Shown here piece after piece: positions 1 through 8,337 of a DNA stretch of 64,000 nucleotides. The notes beneath the pieces are model-generated. The model was not told the origin of the DNA, did not search any database, and saw nothing but the letters and a program-made list of their open reading frames with translations. Location: the NCBI RefSeq assembly GCF_024505145.1, contig NZ_JANIAA010000024.1:62001-126000 (forward strand). The letters are read 5' to 3'. Position 1 is the first letter of the stretch. Each line of letters opens with the position of its first letter. A program made the position numbers and the translations under genes. This DNA is from Streptomyces rugosispiralis (GTDB taxonomy: Bacteria; Actinomycetota; Actinomycetes; Streptomycetales; Streptomycetaceae).

Positions 1-201
1 ATGCCCAAGGGCTGGCAGGTCGGCGACAAGACCGGAAGCGGCAGCTACTACGGCGCCCGCAACGACATCGCCGTGGTGTGGCGGCCGGACGGCGCTCCTC
101 TCGTCATGGCGATCATGTCGTACCGCGGTGACAAGGACACCCCGTTCGACAACAAGCTGATCGCGGACGCGGCGTCCGTGGTGGCCGACACGCTGTCGTA
201 G
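1..201 (+). CDS. Class A beta-lactamase, C-terminal fragment (5' end outside window)
   Basis: The 66 residues visible are the last part of a serine beta-lactamase that hydrolyses the beta-lactam ring outside the cytoplasm. Seen: the KTG triad at residues 10-12, followed by GSGSYYGARNDIAVVW, which matches the beta-3 strand and following strand of class A enzymes, then a C-terminal helix ending in a stop. The SxxK and SDN motifs lie upstream of base 1. The first in-window ATG is an internal methionine, not the start. A related penicillin-binding fold is possible, but the GxGxYGxxNDIAV pattern favours class A. Confidence 0.8.
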   Translation: MPKGWQVGDKTGSGSYYGARNDIAVVWRPDGAPLVMAIMSYRGDKDTPFDNKLIADAASVVADTLS

Positions 202-218
202 TACCGTCGGCCGGGTCC

Positions 219-980
219 TCAGCCGCGCAGGAAATACAGGACGGTCATGGTCACGGCGGTGGTCAGAATGACGCCCCGCAGCAGCCACGCGGGCAGACGG
301 CGGGCGATCCGCGCTCCGGCCACACCACCGGCCACCGCCCCGACCAGCATGGCGGCGAGCTGCCGCGGTGCGCTCAGCGCGTCCGAGGCGATGAGGAACA
401 GCCCGGTCGCGCTGAGGTAGACGGCCGTGATCTGGGCGACCCGCATCGGATTGCCGGTCGAGGTGTCGAGGCCGAGGCCGATGCTCCACACGGCCAGCAT
501 CATGATGCCTACGGCACCGCCGAAGTACCCGCCGTACACGGCGAGCAGGAACTGGGCGACCAGGACGGCCCGGGGACCCATGCCGACCGCATGGCCCCTC
601 GCCTCGCTCACCGCACGGGAGACGCGGCGCCCGAAGGCGAGGACCACCGTGGCGAAGGCGAGCAGCCAGGGCACCGCCGCGTCGAACGACACCGCGGGCA
701 GCGTCAGCAGCAGACCGGCACCGAGCCCGCCACCGATCACACTGACCGCCGTCAGGGCCCGCGTGGACGTCTCCCCGACCGGGGCGAGATCGCGCCGGTA
801 CACCCACGCGCTCGCCACGCTCCCGGGGACGAGGGCCACGGTCGAGGACGCGTTCGCGGTCACGGGGGACAGACCGGCCGCCACCAGGGCGGGGAGCGCC
901 ACGAACGTGCCCCCGCCCCCGATGGCGTTCAACGCCCCGGCGGCCACACCCGCCAGCAGAACAAGCACTGTCTCGGACAT
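219..980 (-). CDS. TSUP (TauE/SafE) family membrane permease
   Basis: A 253-residue polytopic membrane protein of the sulfite exporter TauE/SafE superfamily, which moves sulfonates, sulfite or related organic anions. Seen: an N-terminal hydrophobic helix followed by the family's glycine-rich loop (GGGGTFVALP) and a repeat of this half near the middle (VYGGYFGGAVGIMM), the expected two-fold pseudo-repeat, with about eight hydrophobic segments. I chose the ATG at 980 because the family homology begins there; the open frame runs further upstream without homology. It is divergent from the LysR gene at 1065, which is its likely regulator. Substrate unknown. Confidence 0.85.
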   Translation of the reverse strand: MSETVLVLLAGVAAGALNAIGGGGTFVALPALVAAGLSPVTANASSTVALVPGSVASAWVYRRDLAPVGETSTRALTAVSVIGGGLGAGLLLTLPAVSFDAAVPWLLAFATVVLAFGRRVSRAVSEARGHAVGMGPRAVLVAQFLLAVYGGYFGGAVGIMMLAVWSIGLGLDTSTGNPMRVAQITAVYLSATGLFLIASDALSAPRQLAAMLVGAVAGGVAGARIARRLPAWLLRGVILTTAVTMTVLYFLRG

Positions 981-1064
981 CAGCCGAGCATCGCCCCATG
1001 GCCCATGGGCCCACAATGCGTGATCCGCGTAGCCGGCCCAAGGCTCTGCCTTAGTCTCATCAGG

Positions 1065-1988
1065 GTGCGGTACGACCTGGACGACCTGCGGCTCTTCCTT
1101 CACATCGTGGCGGAGGGCTCGATCACGGCGGGCGCTCGCCGGATGCATCTGAGCCTTCCGTCGGCCAGCGCGCGGGTGCGCTCGCTCGAGCACCACGCGG
1201 GCGTGGACCTGCTGATCCGCGGCCGGCGGGGCGTGCGCCCCACCCCGGCGGGCACGACACTGGCCCGCCACGCACGGGACGTGCTCGACCGGACGGCGCG
1301 CCTGGAAAGCGCCGTGGCGAGCTACGCCCGGCCGCCGACCGCCCCGCTGACCCTGCTGGGCGGCGGCTCCGCGATGCACCGCCTGGTGCCACGGGCCCTG
1401 GTCTCGTTCCTCCGCGCGCACCCGGACGTCGACGTCGAGGTGTCCGAGAGCCGCACCCCACGGACCGTGCGGATGCTCGCCGACGGCGAGGCGGACCTGG
1501 GCGTCGTCCTCGACCGGGAGGCCCGCGACTGCGGACTCGCCATGGAACCCCTGGGCGACGACTCGCTGGTGGTGATAGGCCAGTGCGGCGGGATCCTCGC
1601 GGGGCGCACCGAGGTGACCTACCGCGAGGTGGCCGAGCATCCGCTCGTGGGGCTCGACGCCGGTTCCTCGCTGCGACGCTCGATCGAGAAGAACCTCGGC
1701 CCGCACGCTCCCGCGGTGCGCTACCGCACCACAGTCGCCCACCTCAACACCCTGGTCTCCCTCGCGGCCGCCGGTATCGGACTCGCCGTCGTACCACGCC
1801 GCGCCATCGCCCCGCACCACCCACTCGACGTATGCGGCCTCCGCGATCCCTGGGCGCGTCGCCACCACCTGCTGGCCTGGGGCACAACGGGCCGGGCCGC
1901 CTCCGCCGCCACCGCGGCCCTCGCCGAGCACCTGCGCCGCGCGGCCACGTCCGAGCCGAACGGGGGCGATGACCTCCCGGCCCAGTAG
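1065..1988 (+). CDS. LysR-family transcriptional regulator
   Basis: A 307-residue LysR-type regulator. Seen: the N-terminal winged helix-turn-helix begins at once (YDLDDLRLFLHIVAEGSIT, then SLPSASARVRSLE), followed by a substrate-binding domain from about residue 90. The GTG at 1065 is chosen because the conserved DNA-binding domain starts directly after it; the same frame is open for some 470 bases upstream but without homology. No good ribosome binding site is visible, so the transcript may be leaderless. It is divergent from the TSUP permease with only 84 bases between, which suggests local control of that transporter. Confidence 0.88.
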   Translation: MRYDLDDLRLFLHIVAEGSITAGARRMHLSLPSASARVRSLEHHAGVDLLIRGRRGVRPTPAGTTLARHARDVLDRTARLESAVASYARPPTAPLTLLGGGSAMHRLVPRALVSFLRAHPDVDVEVSESRTPRTVRMLADGEADLGVVLDREARDCGLAMEPLGDDSLVVIGQCGGILAGRTEVTYREVAEHPLVGLDAGSSLRRSIEKNLGPHAPAVRYRTTVAHLNTLVSLAAAGIGLAVVPRRAIAPHHPLDVCGLRDPWARRHHLLAWGTTGRAASAATAALAEHLRRAATSEPNGGDDLPAQ

Positions 1989-2081
1989 GGTGGCTCGGGG
2001 TCCGGTGGTTCCGGCACCTCATGAGATGGCGTACTCAGCGCTCCTGGCCATGCGGCGGATGACCACCGAGCCGGGCTCGGA

Positions 2082-2561
2082 TCAGCCCTCCGGAGCGTGT
2101 CCGGCGCAGAGGCGGCGCAGTTCGCCCACGCTGTCCGCGAGCGTGCGGTCGCCCAGTGACGCGAGGACCGCTTCCTCGGCCTCGGCGGTGAGCGCGGCGA
2201 AGTACTCACCGCCGTGCGCGGTCACCGAGCACACGGGCTCCACCCCAGGCGAGGGGGCGAACAGGGGCTTGTCGCCGACGGCACAGCGGTAGATCTCGGC
2301 CAGGGTGATCCCGTCGGCGGGCCGCCCCAGCCGCGCCCCACCGGAACGGCCCTTCACGCAGACGACCAGCCCCTCCTCGGTCAGCGGGACGAGGAGTTTC
2401 CGGACCAGGCTCGGGTTGGCGTTCAGCCGGTGGGCCAGATCGGCGGAGCTCAGCGGCCCGGACCCGTTCTCGGCGGCCACGGCGAGGAACAGCATCACCT
2501 GGAGCGCACGGGAGAACCGGATGTCCAACACCTTCTCCACCTCCGCCCACAGATCGGGCAC
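2082..2561 (-). CDS. Rrf2-family transcriptional regulator
   Basis: A 159-residue Rrf2 regulator. Seen: winged helix with RFSRALQVMLFLA, the recognition-helix region LAHRLNANPSLVRKLL and wing KGRSGGARL, then a dimerisation helix. Cysteines are at 68, 93, 111 and 152. Iron-sulfur members such as IscR and NsrR have three clustered cysteines near 90-110; only 93 and 111 fall there, so a thiol or electrophile sensor is as likely as a cluster protein. The start is uncertain: GTG or TTG codons just before LDIRFS are alternatives. It is divergent from the ene-reductase gene at 2709, which it probably represses. Confidence 0.87.
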   Translation of the reverse strand: MPDLWAEVEKVLDIRFSRALQVMLFLAVAAENGSGPLSSADLAHRLNANPSLVRKLLVPLTEEGLVVCVKGRSGGARLGRPADGITLAEIYRCAVGDKPLFAPSPGVEPVCSVTAHGGEYFAALTAEAEEAVLASLGDRTLADSVGELRRLCAGHAPEG

Positions 2562-2607
2562 AGCCTACTCGACGGTGCCGTTCCGCCCTCACCTAAAAAG
2601 CAATCGA

Positions 2608-2638
2608 TACAGTTGCAGTTTACGCCGCGAAAACTGTA
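2608..2638. promoter_or_regulatory. Inverted repeat between rrf2-type gene and ene-reductase
   Basis: Seven-base arms TACAGTT (2608-2614) and AACTGTA (2632-2638) are exact reverse complements separated by 17 bases, in an AT-rich stretch of a very GC-rich region. It lies between two divergent genes. Inference: binding site of the Rrf2 regulator. No good promoter hexamers could be assigned. Confidence 0.45.
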
Positions 2639-2708
2639 CCTTTCAGATTCACACTTTTGAGGCTCCGGGGGAAGCCTCCGCCGAACGACACGTCTGGAGA
2701 GCGACACG

Positions 2709-3827
2709 GTGAACACCAGCCTGACCACGGCACTGTCCCGCCCGTTCACACTGGGTTCGGCCAAGCTGCCGAACCGGATCGCCATGGCACCCATGACCCG
2801 TGGACATTCTCCCGGCGGCATCCCCGGTGAGGACGTCGCCGCGTACTACGCGCGCCGGGCGGCGGCCGGGACCGGCCTGATCATCACCGAGGGCACCACC
2901 GTCGACCACCGGTCCGCCGGCTACCTCGACGGTGTCCCCCGGTTCCACGGCGAGGAGCAACTGGCCGGGTGGCAAAGGGTCGTCGACGCCGTGCACACCC
3001 ACGGTGGCGCGATCATGCCCCAGCTCTGGCACGTGGGCATACGGCGCACCGCGGGCGCGCCGCCGTTCCCCGACGCCCCGTCCCTGGGCCCGTCCGGGAT
3101 CGCGCTGGACGGCACCCCCGGAGCGGGCGAGACGATGACCCTCGCCGACATCGACGACGTCATCGACGCCTTCGCGAAGGCCGCGCGGGCGGCCGAGGAG
3201 ATCGGCTTCGACGGCGTTGAACTGCACGGCGCACACGGCTATCTCATCGACCAGTTCCTCTGGGAGCGCACCAACCGGCGCACCGACCGCTACGGCGGCG
3301 ATCCGGCCTCCCGGACCACGTTCGCCGCCGACCTCGTGGCCGCCATCCGCGAGCGGGTCGCGCCCGACTTCCCCGTCGTCCTCCGGTTCTCCCAGTGGAA
3401 GTCCGACAACTACGACGTCCGGCTCGCCGAGAACCCCAAGGAGCTGGAGGCCGTGCTGACACCGCTGGCGGAGGCCGGGGTCGACGCGTTCCACGCCTCC
3501 GGGCGGCGCTACTGGCAGCCGGAGTTCCCCGACACGGGATCGGATCTGAACATCGCCGGATGGACGAAGAAGGTCACCGGCAAGCCGGTCATCACCGTCG
3601 GCTCGATCGGCCTGGACAGCGTCTTCCACCCCGGCTCCCTCTCCGGCGCGAACGCGGCCGTGGAGTCCATCGACCGGCTTCTGGAGCCTCTGGAGCGGGA
3701 CGAATTCGACCTCGTCGCGGTCGGCCGCGCACTGCTCGCCGACCCCGAGTGGGCCGACAAGGTCCTGAACGGCCGGGTGAGCGAGCTCACCCCGTTCAGC
3801 CGGGACGCGGTGGAGTCCCTGCACTGA
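2709..3827 (+). CDS. Old Yellow Enzyme family ene-reductase (NADH:flavin oxidoreductase)
   Basis: A 372-residue FMN-dependent TIM-barrel oxidoreductase that reduces activated C=C bonds of unsaturated carbonyls, nitro compounds or similar electrophiles. Seen: N-terminal PNRIAMAPMTR, the substrate-binding pair H173 and H176 in ELHGAHGYLIDQFL, the NRRTDRYGG motif near 190-197, and a C-terminal phosphate-binding region (VGRALLADPEW). Length is normal for the family. It starts with GTG at 2709. The divergent Rrf2 regulator suggests induction by electrophile or redox stress, as in NemR/NemA-type pairs. Confidence 0.93.
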   Translation: MNTSLTTALSRPFTLGSAKLPNRIAMAPMTRGHSPGGIPGEDVAAYYARRAAAGTGLIITEGTTVDHRSAGYLDGVPRFHGEEQLAGWQRVVDAVHTHGGAIMPQLWHVGIRRTAGAPPFPDAPSLGPSGIALDGTPGAGETMTLADIDDVIDAFAKAARAAEEIGFDGVELHGAHGYLIDQFLWERTNRRTDRYGGDPASRTTFAADLVAAIRERVAPDFPVVLRFSQWKSDNYDVRLAENPKELEAVLTPLAEAGVDAFHASGRRYWQPEFPDTGSDLNIAGWTKKVTGKPVITVGSIGLDSVFHPGSLSGANAAVESIDRLLEPLERDEFDLVAVGRALLADPEWADKVLNGRVSELTPFSRDAVESLH

Positions 3828-3858
3828 GCCCTCGCACCGATCGCCCCACCGATGGGGA

Positions 3859-3895
3859 CGGCGCCGGCCAGCACGGGGGGATCTGGCCGGCGCCG
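3859..3895. terminator. Bidirectional hairpin terminator
   Basis: A perfect 13-bp stem, 3859-3871 paired with 3883-3895, with an 11-base loop. It lies between the convergent ene-reductase (ends 3827) and mannanase (ends 3950) genes, so it probably stops transcription from both sides. No U-tract, as is usual in Streptomyces. Confidence 0.8.
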
Positions 3896-3949
3896 GGCAC
3901 GGGGTGCGTAGTTAGTTTAACATTTCACGATCGCCCCGCATTCCCGGTG

Positions 3950-5296
3950 CTAGCCGGTGGCGCAGGCGCCGCCGTTGAGGGTGAAGGCGGTCGGCGCGGC
4001 GTTGGTGGCGCCCTTACCGGCGGTGAAGCCGATGGTGACCGAGGCTCGGGCGGGGATGGTGGCGGTGTACGAGGCGGGGGTGACGGTCACCGCGGCACCG
4101 CTCTGCCGCGGTGTGCCACCCCACATGTTGGTGATGGTCTGGCCGTTGGCGAAGGCGAACCCCAGGGTCCAGCCGGTGATGGCGGCGGTGCCGGTGTTGC
4201 GGATGGTGATCTCACCCTGGAAGCCACCGCCCCATTCGCCCGCCACCCGGTAGCCGACCGAGCAGCCGGTGCCGGAGCCGCCGCCGTAGATGGTGGCCTC
4301 GCGGGAGGTCTCGGCGATGCCGTCGGGGCCGCTGAAGACGCGCTTGCCCCAGTCGGTGAGCCTGGCCGGGTCGAAGTCGGTGGCCAGGTCCAGGACGGGA
4401 TCGGTGTTGCCACTCCAGGACCAGGCCAGATAGCCCAGCCTCAGCCGCTGGGCGGTGGCCATCATGGTGTTCTCGTCCGGATCGCCCCACTGGTCGGCCG
4501 GCCCGCCGAACTCACCGATGAGGATGGGCAGCCTGGCGCTCACGAAGGCGTTCAGATAGTCGGTGATCTCCTGCGCCGTGTCATAGACGCTGTACATGTG
4601 GATCGAGAAGATCAGATTGCCGGTGGAGTCGGCGTCGTAGACCGTCCGCGCGTTGGTGCGCATCACGTTCTGCAGGTCCTGCCCCCAGTTGGGCGCGTCC
4701 ACCATGATGGTGTGCTGGAACCCGGCGTTGCGCAGCTTCTGCACGGCGGCGACGGTGGGGGCGGTCCACCCGGCCGGCTCGGTGTTGCCCCACGGTTCAT
4801 TGCCGATGTTGATGATGACGTAGTTCTCCTGGCCGGTGAGCACGCCCTTGAGGCCGATCCAGTAGTCGGCCGCCTGGTCGAGCGTGGCGGCCGCGGCATC
4901 CTCGCCGTAGCCGGTGGTGTCGTGCACCTCCAGGACGCAGATGAGCCGGTTGGCCTTGCACTGGGCGATGATGGAGGCCACGTCCTCGGGGCTGTTCCTG
5001 GTCCAGCGGTGGCCGTTGGAGAGGACGACGCGGACGGTGTTGGCGCCCAGGGCCTTGATGTCGGCCAGCGACCGCGTCTCGCCCGGATACCAGGTGTGGG
5101 CGTGGTTGACACCGCGCATGACGAAGTCGTTGCCGTTGCCCTCCAGCAGGCGGCCGTCGCTGATGTGCAGGCCCGTGGCGAGGGGGGTCTGCGGGCGGGC
5201 CGGGTCGGCATGGGCGGTCCGGCCGAGACCAGCGATCCCGAAGAGGCTGACCAACAGGGCCAGTAAGGCGGCCAAGGATCTCTTCCGTCTCATCAT
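3950..5296 (-). CDS. manA: Secreted endo-1,4-beta-mannanase, GH5 with C-terminal CBM2
   Basis: A 448-residue secreted glycoside hydrolase that cleaves beta-1,4-mannan in plant biomass. Seen: a signal peptide (MMRRKR, hydrophobic core, AHA cleavage site near residue 30); a GH5 barrel at about 40-335 with acid/base E167 in NIGNEPWG and nucleophile E262 in LIGEFGG; a Gly/Ser linker; and a CBM2 from about 345 to the end with paired cysteines and the expected tryptophans. The catalytic domain resembles known Streptomyces mannanases closely. The ATG at 5296 has a GGAG site. A perfect CebR-type operator lies 54 bases upstream, predicting control by a cello- or manno-oligosaccharide-responsive repressor. 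Confidence 0.93.
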   Translation of the reverse strand: MMRRKRSLAALLALLVSLFGIAGLGRTAHADPARPQTPLATGLHISDGRLLEGNGNDFVMRGVNHAHTWYPGETRSLADIKALGANTVRVVLSNGHRWTRNSPEDVASIIAQCKANRLICVLEVHDTTGYGEDAAAATLDQAADYWIGLKGVLTGQENYVIINIGNEPWGNTEPAGWTAPTVAAVQKLRNAGFQHTIMVDAPNWGQDLQNVMRTNARTVYDADSTGNLIFSIHMYSVYDTAQEITDYLNAFVSARLPILIGEFGGPADQWGDPDENTMMATAQRLRLGYLAWSWSGNTDPVLDLATDFDPARLTDWGKRVFSGPDGIAETSREATIYGGGSGTGCSVGYRVAGEWGGGFQGEITIRNTGTAAITGWTLGFAFANGQTITNMWGGTPRQSGAAVTVTPASYTATIPARASVTIGFTAGKGATNAAPTAFTLNGGACATG

Positions 5297-5350
5297 GACT
5301 CCAAGGAGTGAGCGCGCGATGGCGTCCGCACGGTGGCCGCACGGTCGATT

Positions 5351-5364
5351 TGGGAGCGCTCCCA
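5351..5364. promoter_or_regulatory. CebR-type operator TGGGAGCGCTCCCA
   Basis: The exact 14-base palindrome TGGGAGCGCTCCCA is the published consensus bound by the LacI-family regulator CebR in Streptomyces. Its centre is about 61 bases upstream of the mannanase ATG. Seen directly; control by CebR or a close paralogue is inferred. Confidence 0.9.
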
Positions 5365-5453
5365 TCCATTGCATCGGGCCCGGGAGACGTCAAGACCTCC
5401 GGGGAGACCCGGCAACCGGAATGCGGACCGGGCGCGCCGCGGTTATGCCGGGC

Positions 5454-5843
5454 ATGAGCGATTCATCCGGTGGTGCCGCTTTCCCCGCGGCCGAGCGCGA
5501 GACCATCCGCGAACGGCTGGCCGCCGAGCACACCGAGACCAACGCGCGGATCGCTGCCCTGAACCGGGAATTCGACGCGATCGTCGCGTCGAACGCCCTG
5601 GTGGCGGTGGACGACGAGCACGACCCGGAAGGGTCGAGCACCGCCTTCGAGCGGGCCCATGTCGCCGCCCTGCTGGCCCAGGCCCGCGATCATCTGACCG
5701 CGCTGGACGAGGCGCTGGAACGGCTGGAAGGCGGCGACTACGGGCGGTGCGCGGTGTGCGGCGAGCCGATCCCCGCGGAACGGCTGGAGGCGCGCCCCAC
5801 GGCGACCACCTGCGTACGCTGCGCGACCGCCCACCCCCGCTGA
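5454..5843 (+). CDS. DksA/TraR-type C4 zinc-finger protein
   Basis: A 129-residue protein with a helical coiled-coil-like N-terminal half and a C-terminal C4 zinc finger: C99, C102, C120 and C123 (CAVC and CVRC, 17 residues between). Members of the DksA/TraR family insert into the secondary channel of RNA polymerase; many Streptomyces paralogues are uncharacterised. ATG codons at 5445 and 5454 are both possible; neither has a strong ribosome binding site. The catalytic-type acidic tip of DksA is not obvious, so a transcription-factor role is tentative. Confidence 0.82.
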   Translation: MSDSSGGAAFPAAERETIRERLAAEHTETNARIAALNREFDAIVASNALVAVDDEHDPEGSSTAFERAHVAALLAQARDHLTALDEALERLEGGDYGRCAVCGEPIPAERLEARPTATTCVRCATAHPR

Positions 5844-6025
5844 GCGGCGGCCCGGCGCCGGGCGGACGGTCACCGGGAGGGCGGCCGCCCAGCCGATGGG
5901 TCCACTGCACGCACGCGCGGTACGCCGAAGGATGTACGGGCGTTTCATCAGCGGCTACGAGCCCCGTGGCGAAGCGGGACGTGAGGATGGCGGAAGTCAC
6001 CGCCCCGCCTTGAGGACACCTCTCC

Positions 6026-7018
6026 ATGACCGAGCCGCACCCCGGTACGCCCGCCCCCTCGACCGCCGCCGTCCTGGTCCGGGCGCTGACCGGTGGGCTG
6101 GTGATGGCCACGGCGCTCGGCGTCGGCACGGCCCTGGGCCCGGCCGCCGCCGACGCCCTCGGCCTCACCGGTTTCGCGGCCCGGCTGCTCCCGGGCGCGC
6201 TGGTCACCGCGCTGGCCGTACCGCTTGTGCTGCTCCTCGTACGCCGGGAACGCCGGTCCCCCGGATGGCTCGGGTTCGGCGGGGCGGGCCCGAGCCTGCG
6301 GGCGCTGCTGACCGGGGCGGGGGTGACGGGGGCCGCGGCCGCCCTCGTCCTCGGTGCGGGTACCGCCGCGGGCATGCTGCGCTGGTCGCGTCCCGAGCCC
6401 GCCACCCTCGCCGGTTTCGTCCTCACCAACGGGGTGGTCGCCTTCCTCCTCGAAGCCCTGCCGGAGGAGACGACCCTGCGTGGCCATGCCTGGGCCGCGC
6501 TGCGCACCCGGTTCGGCGGTACCGGGTCGGCCCTCGGCACAACGGCGGTGTTTCTGCTGGTGCCGGGGGCATCGACCGTGGTCGGGGCCGCGGCCGCGCG
6601 TCTGGCCGGCCGCGATCCGGAACCGATCGGGATCGCGCCGGACGGGCAGCACCCCGCCGACTATCTGATCCTCCTGACCGTCTTCGGACTGACGCTCGTC
6701 GCGGCCCGGACGACCCTGGTCCGGGCCCCGCTGTGGGCCGCCGTCGGCACCCATCTGACCTTTCTGACCGTCAACCGGATCGTGCTGGAGGGCGACCGGC
6801 GCGGCGCGGGCTGGCACATCGAGCAGACGACACCGGACGCGGTGCTGCTCGTCCCCGCCTATCTCCTGGTGGCCACCGCCGGTTTCGCGGTATGCCGACG
6901 GGCCGTGCGACGGCGTGGCGCCGGGCCGCAGGTGGCCGTCCCGGATCCGCTCCCGGATCCGCCATCGGGTCCGCTCCCGGATCCGCCATCGGGCCAACAG
7001 CGCTGGTCCGGACACTAG
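6026..7018 (+). CDS. CPBP-family intramembrane protease-like membrane protein
   Basis: A 330-residue membrane protein with about eight hydrophobic segments. Seen: PEETTLRGHAW around residue 150, matching the EExxxR motif of CPBP (CAAX protease and bacteriocin-processing) intramembrane glutamic endopeptidases, and a later GTHLTFLTVN that resembles the third motif. The usual second motif FxxxH is not evident; the equivalent stretch reads VFLLVPGAS. It may therefore be a weakly active or inactive member. The C-terminus is a short Pro/Asp/Ser repeat (PDPLPDPPSG-like) encoded by tandem GGATCCG-containing units. Confidence 0.7.
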   Translation: MTEPHPGTPAPSTAAVLVRALTGGLVMATALGVGTALGPAAADALGLTGFAARLLPGALVTALAVPLVLLLVRRERRSPGWLGFGGAGPSLRALLTGAGVTGAAAALVLGAGTAAGMLRWSRPEPATLAGFVLTNGVVAFLLEALPEETTLRGHAWAALRTRFGGTGSALGTTAVFLLVPGASTVVGAAAARLAGRDPEPIGIAPDGQHPADYLILLTVFGLTLVAARTTLVRAPLWAAVGTHLTFLTVNRIVLEGDRRGAGWHIEQTTPDAVLLVPAYLLVATAGFAVCRRAVRRRGAGPQVAVPDPLPDPPSGPLPDPPSGQQRWSGH

Positions 7019-7129
7019 TTGTTTCCCCAAAGACACCGCGTGTCCGCCACCCCGAAGCATGGCCAATTTTCGCCTGGTGAGACGATGCGCTCGCCCGAAA
7101 CACACCTCAACAAGCGAAACGGAGGGCGA

Positions 7130-8065
7130 ATGCATAAACGTCGTGGAACCGTGACCCGCCGCTGGAGAGTCGCGGCGGTCGCGTCCACGGTGGCCGTAGC
7201 GATCGCGGTCCCGGTGGCGATGGCCCAGGCTTCGGCCGAACCGCCACCGGAGGTCAGCGCCAAGGGCGCGTACCTGCTCGACACCGGTTCCAACAAGGAG
7301 CTGATGGCCAAGGACGCCGACACCAAGCGTCCGATGGCGAGCACCACGAAGATCATGACTGCCCTCGTGGTGCTCGAGACCCGGGGTCTGGACCTCGACA
7401 AGCAGGTCACCATCAAGCAGGAGTACCGCGACTATGTGACCAAGTCCGGTGCCAGCACGGCGGACCTGCAGACCGGTGACAAGCTCACCGTCAACCAGTT
7501 GCTGTACGGGTTGATGCTGCCGTCGGGCTGCGACGCGGCGATGGCGCTGGCCGACACGTTCGGCACCGGCGACACCACCGACGAGCGGACCAAGTCGTTC
7601 ATCTCCAAGATGAACGAGAAGGCGCAGGACTTGGGGCTGACCAACACCAGGTACGACTCCTTCGACGGTGTCTCGGCCGACGCCGACAACTATTCGACGC
7701 CCCACGACCTGGCGCAGCTGACCCGGCGTGCCATGGACAACGCGACGTTCGACACGGTTGTCAAGTCGGTGTCCACCAAGCAGGAGGCACCGGCGGCCAA
7801 CGGCCGCACCCGGTACTACTCCTGGGACAACACCAACCAGTTGCTGGGTTCGTACCAGGGCGCGATCGGCGTCAAGACCGGGACCACCACCCCTGCCGGT
7901 CCCTGCCTGGTGTTCGCCGCCAAGCGCGGCGACAAGACGGTCGTGGGAGTCATCCTCAACGACGCGGACCGTTACCCGGACGCCAAGAAGATGCTCGACT
8001 GGACGTACGACACCACCACCGAGGTGAAGTGGCGCCAGCTTCCCAAGGACGCTCAGCGGGACTGA
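7130..8065 (+). CDS. D-alanyl-D-alanine carboxypeptidase (DacA/PBP5-type)
   Basis: A 311-residue secreted low-molecular-weight penicillin-binding protein that trims the terminal D-Ala of peptidoglycan stem peptides. Seen: an N-terminal Arg-rich signal peptide (about 1-36), the SxxK active site at S71-K74 (STTK), SGC at 132-134 in place of the usual SxN, and KTG at 249-251. SGC is known in actinobacterial members. There is no obvious C-terminal amphipathic anchor. ATG at 7130 is preceded by GGAGGG. A strong hairpin follows the stop, so it is probably monocistronic. Confidence 0.92.
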   Translation: MHKRRGTVTRRWRVAAVASTVAVAIAVPVAMAQASAEPPPEVSAKGAYLLDTGSNKELMAKDADTKRPMASTTKIMTALVVLETRGLDLDKQVTIKQEYRDYVTKSGASTADLQTGDKLTVNQLLYGLMLPSGCDAAMALADTFGTGDTTDERTKSFISKMNEKAQDLGLTNTRYDSFDGVSADADNYSTPHDLAQLTRRAMDNATFDTVVKSVSTKQEAPAANGRTRYYSWDNTNQLLGSYQGAIGVKTGTTTPAGPCLVFAAKRGDKTVVGVILNDADRYPDAKKMLDWTYDTTTEVKWRQLPKDAQRD

Positions 8066-8089
8066 TCCACGAGCCGTGAGGTGACAGCG

Positions 8090-8126
8090 CGGTGCCCCGG
8101 CCGGACTCGTTCCGGCCGGGGCACCG
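8090..8126 (+). terminator. Hairpin terminator after the carboxypeptidase gene
   Basis: A perfect 16-bp stem (8090-8105 with 8111-8126) around a 5-base loop CTCGT, 25 bases after the stop at 8065. Confidence 0.85.
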
Positions 8127-8337
8127 GTGCTCGGGAAGGAAATCCACACCTGCGAACGATGGACTTCGATCGGGTGATGTAGCGGATACACACATCACAG
8201 GAACCCGGCGCGGCCGAAGAATGACTCCGGGTCAGGCGGCGCACAAAGGGGAGTTCCACGAGGACGATGCCCGCGGGTGGGGACATCACGGTTGACTGGG
8301 TCAGTACGTCCTCACCGGACTCCCGGGCCACCCCCTC

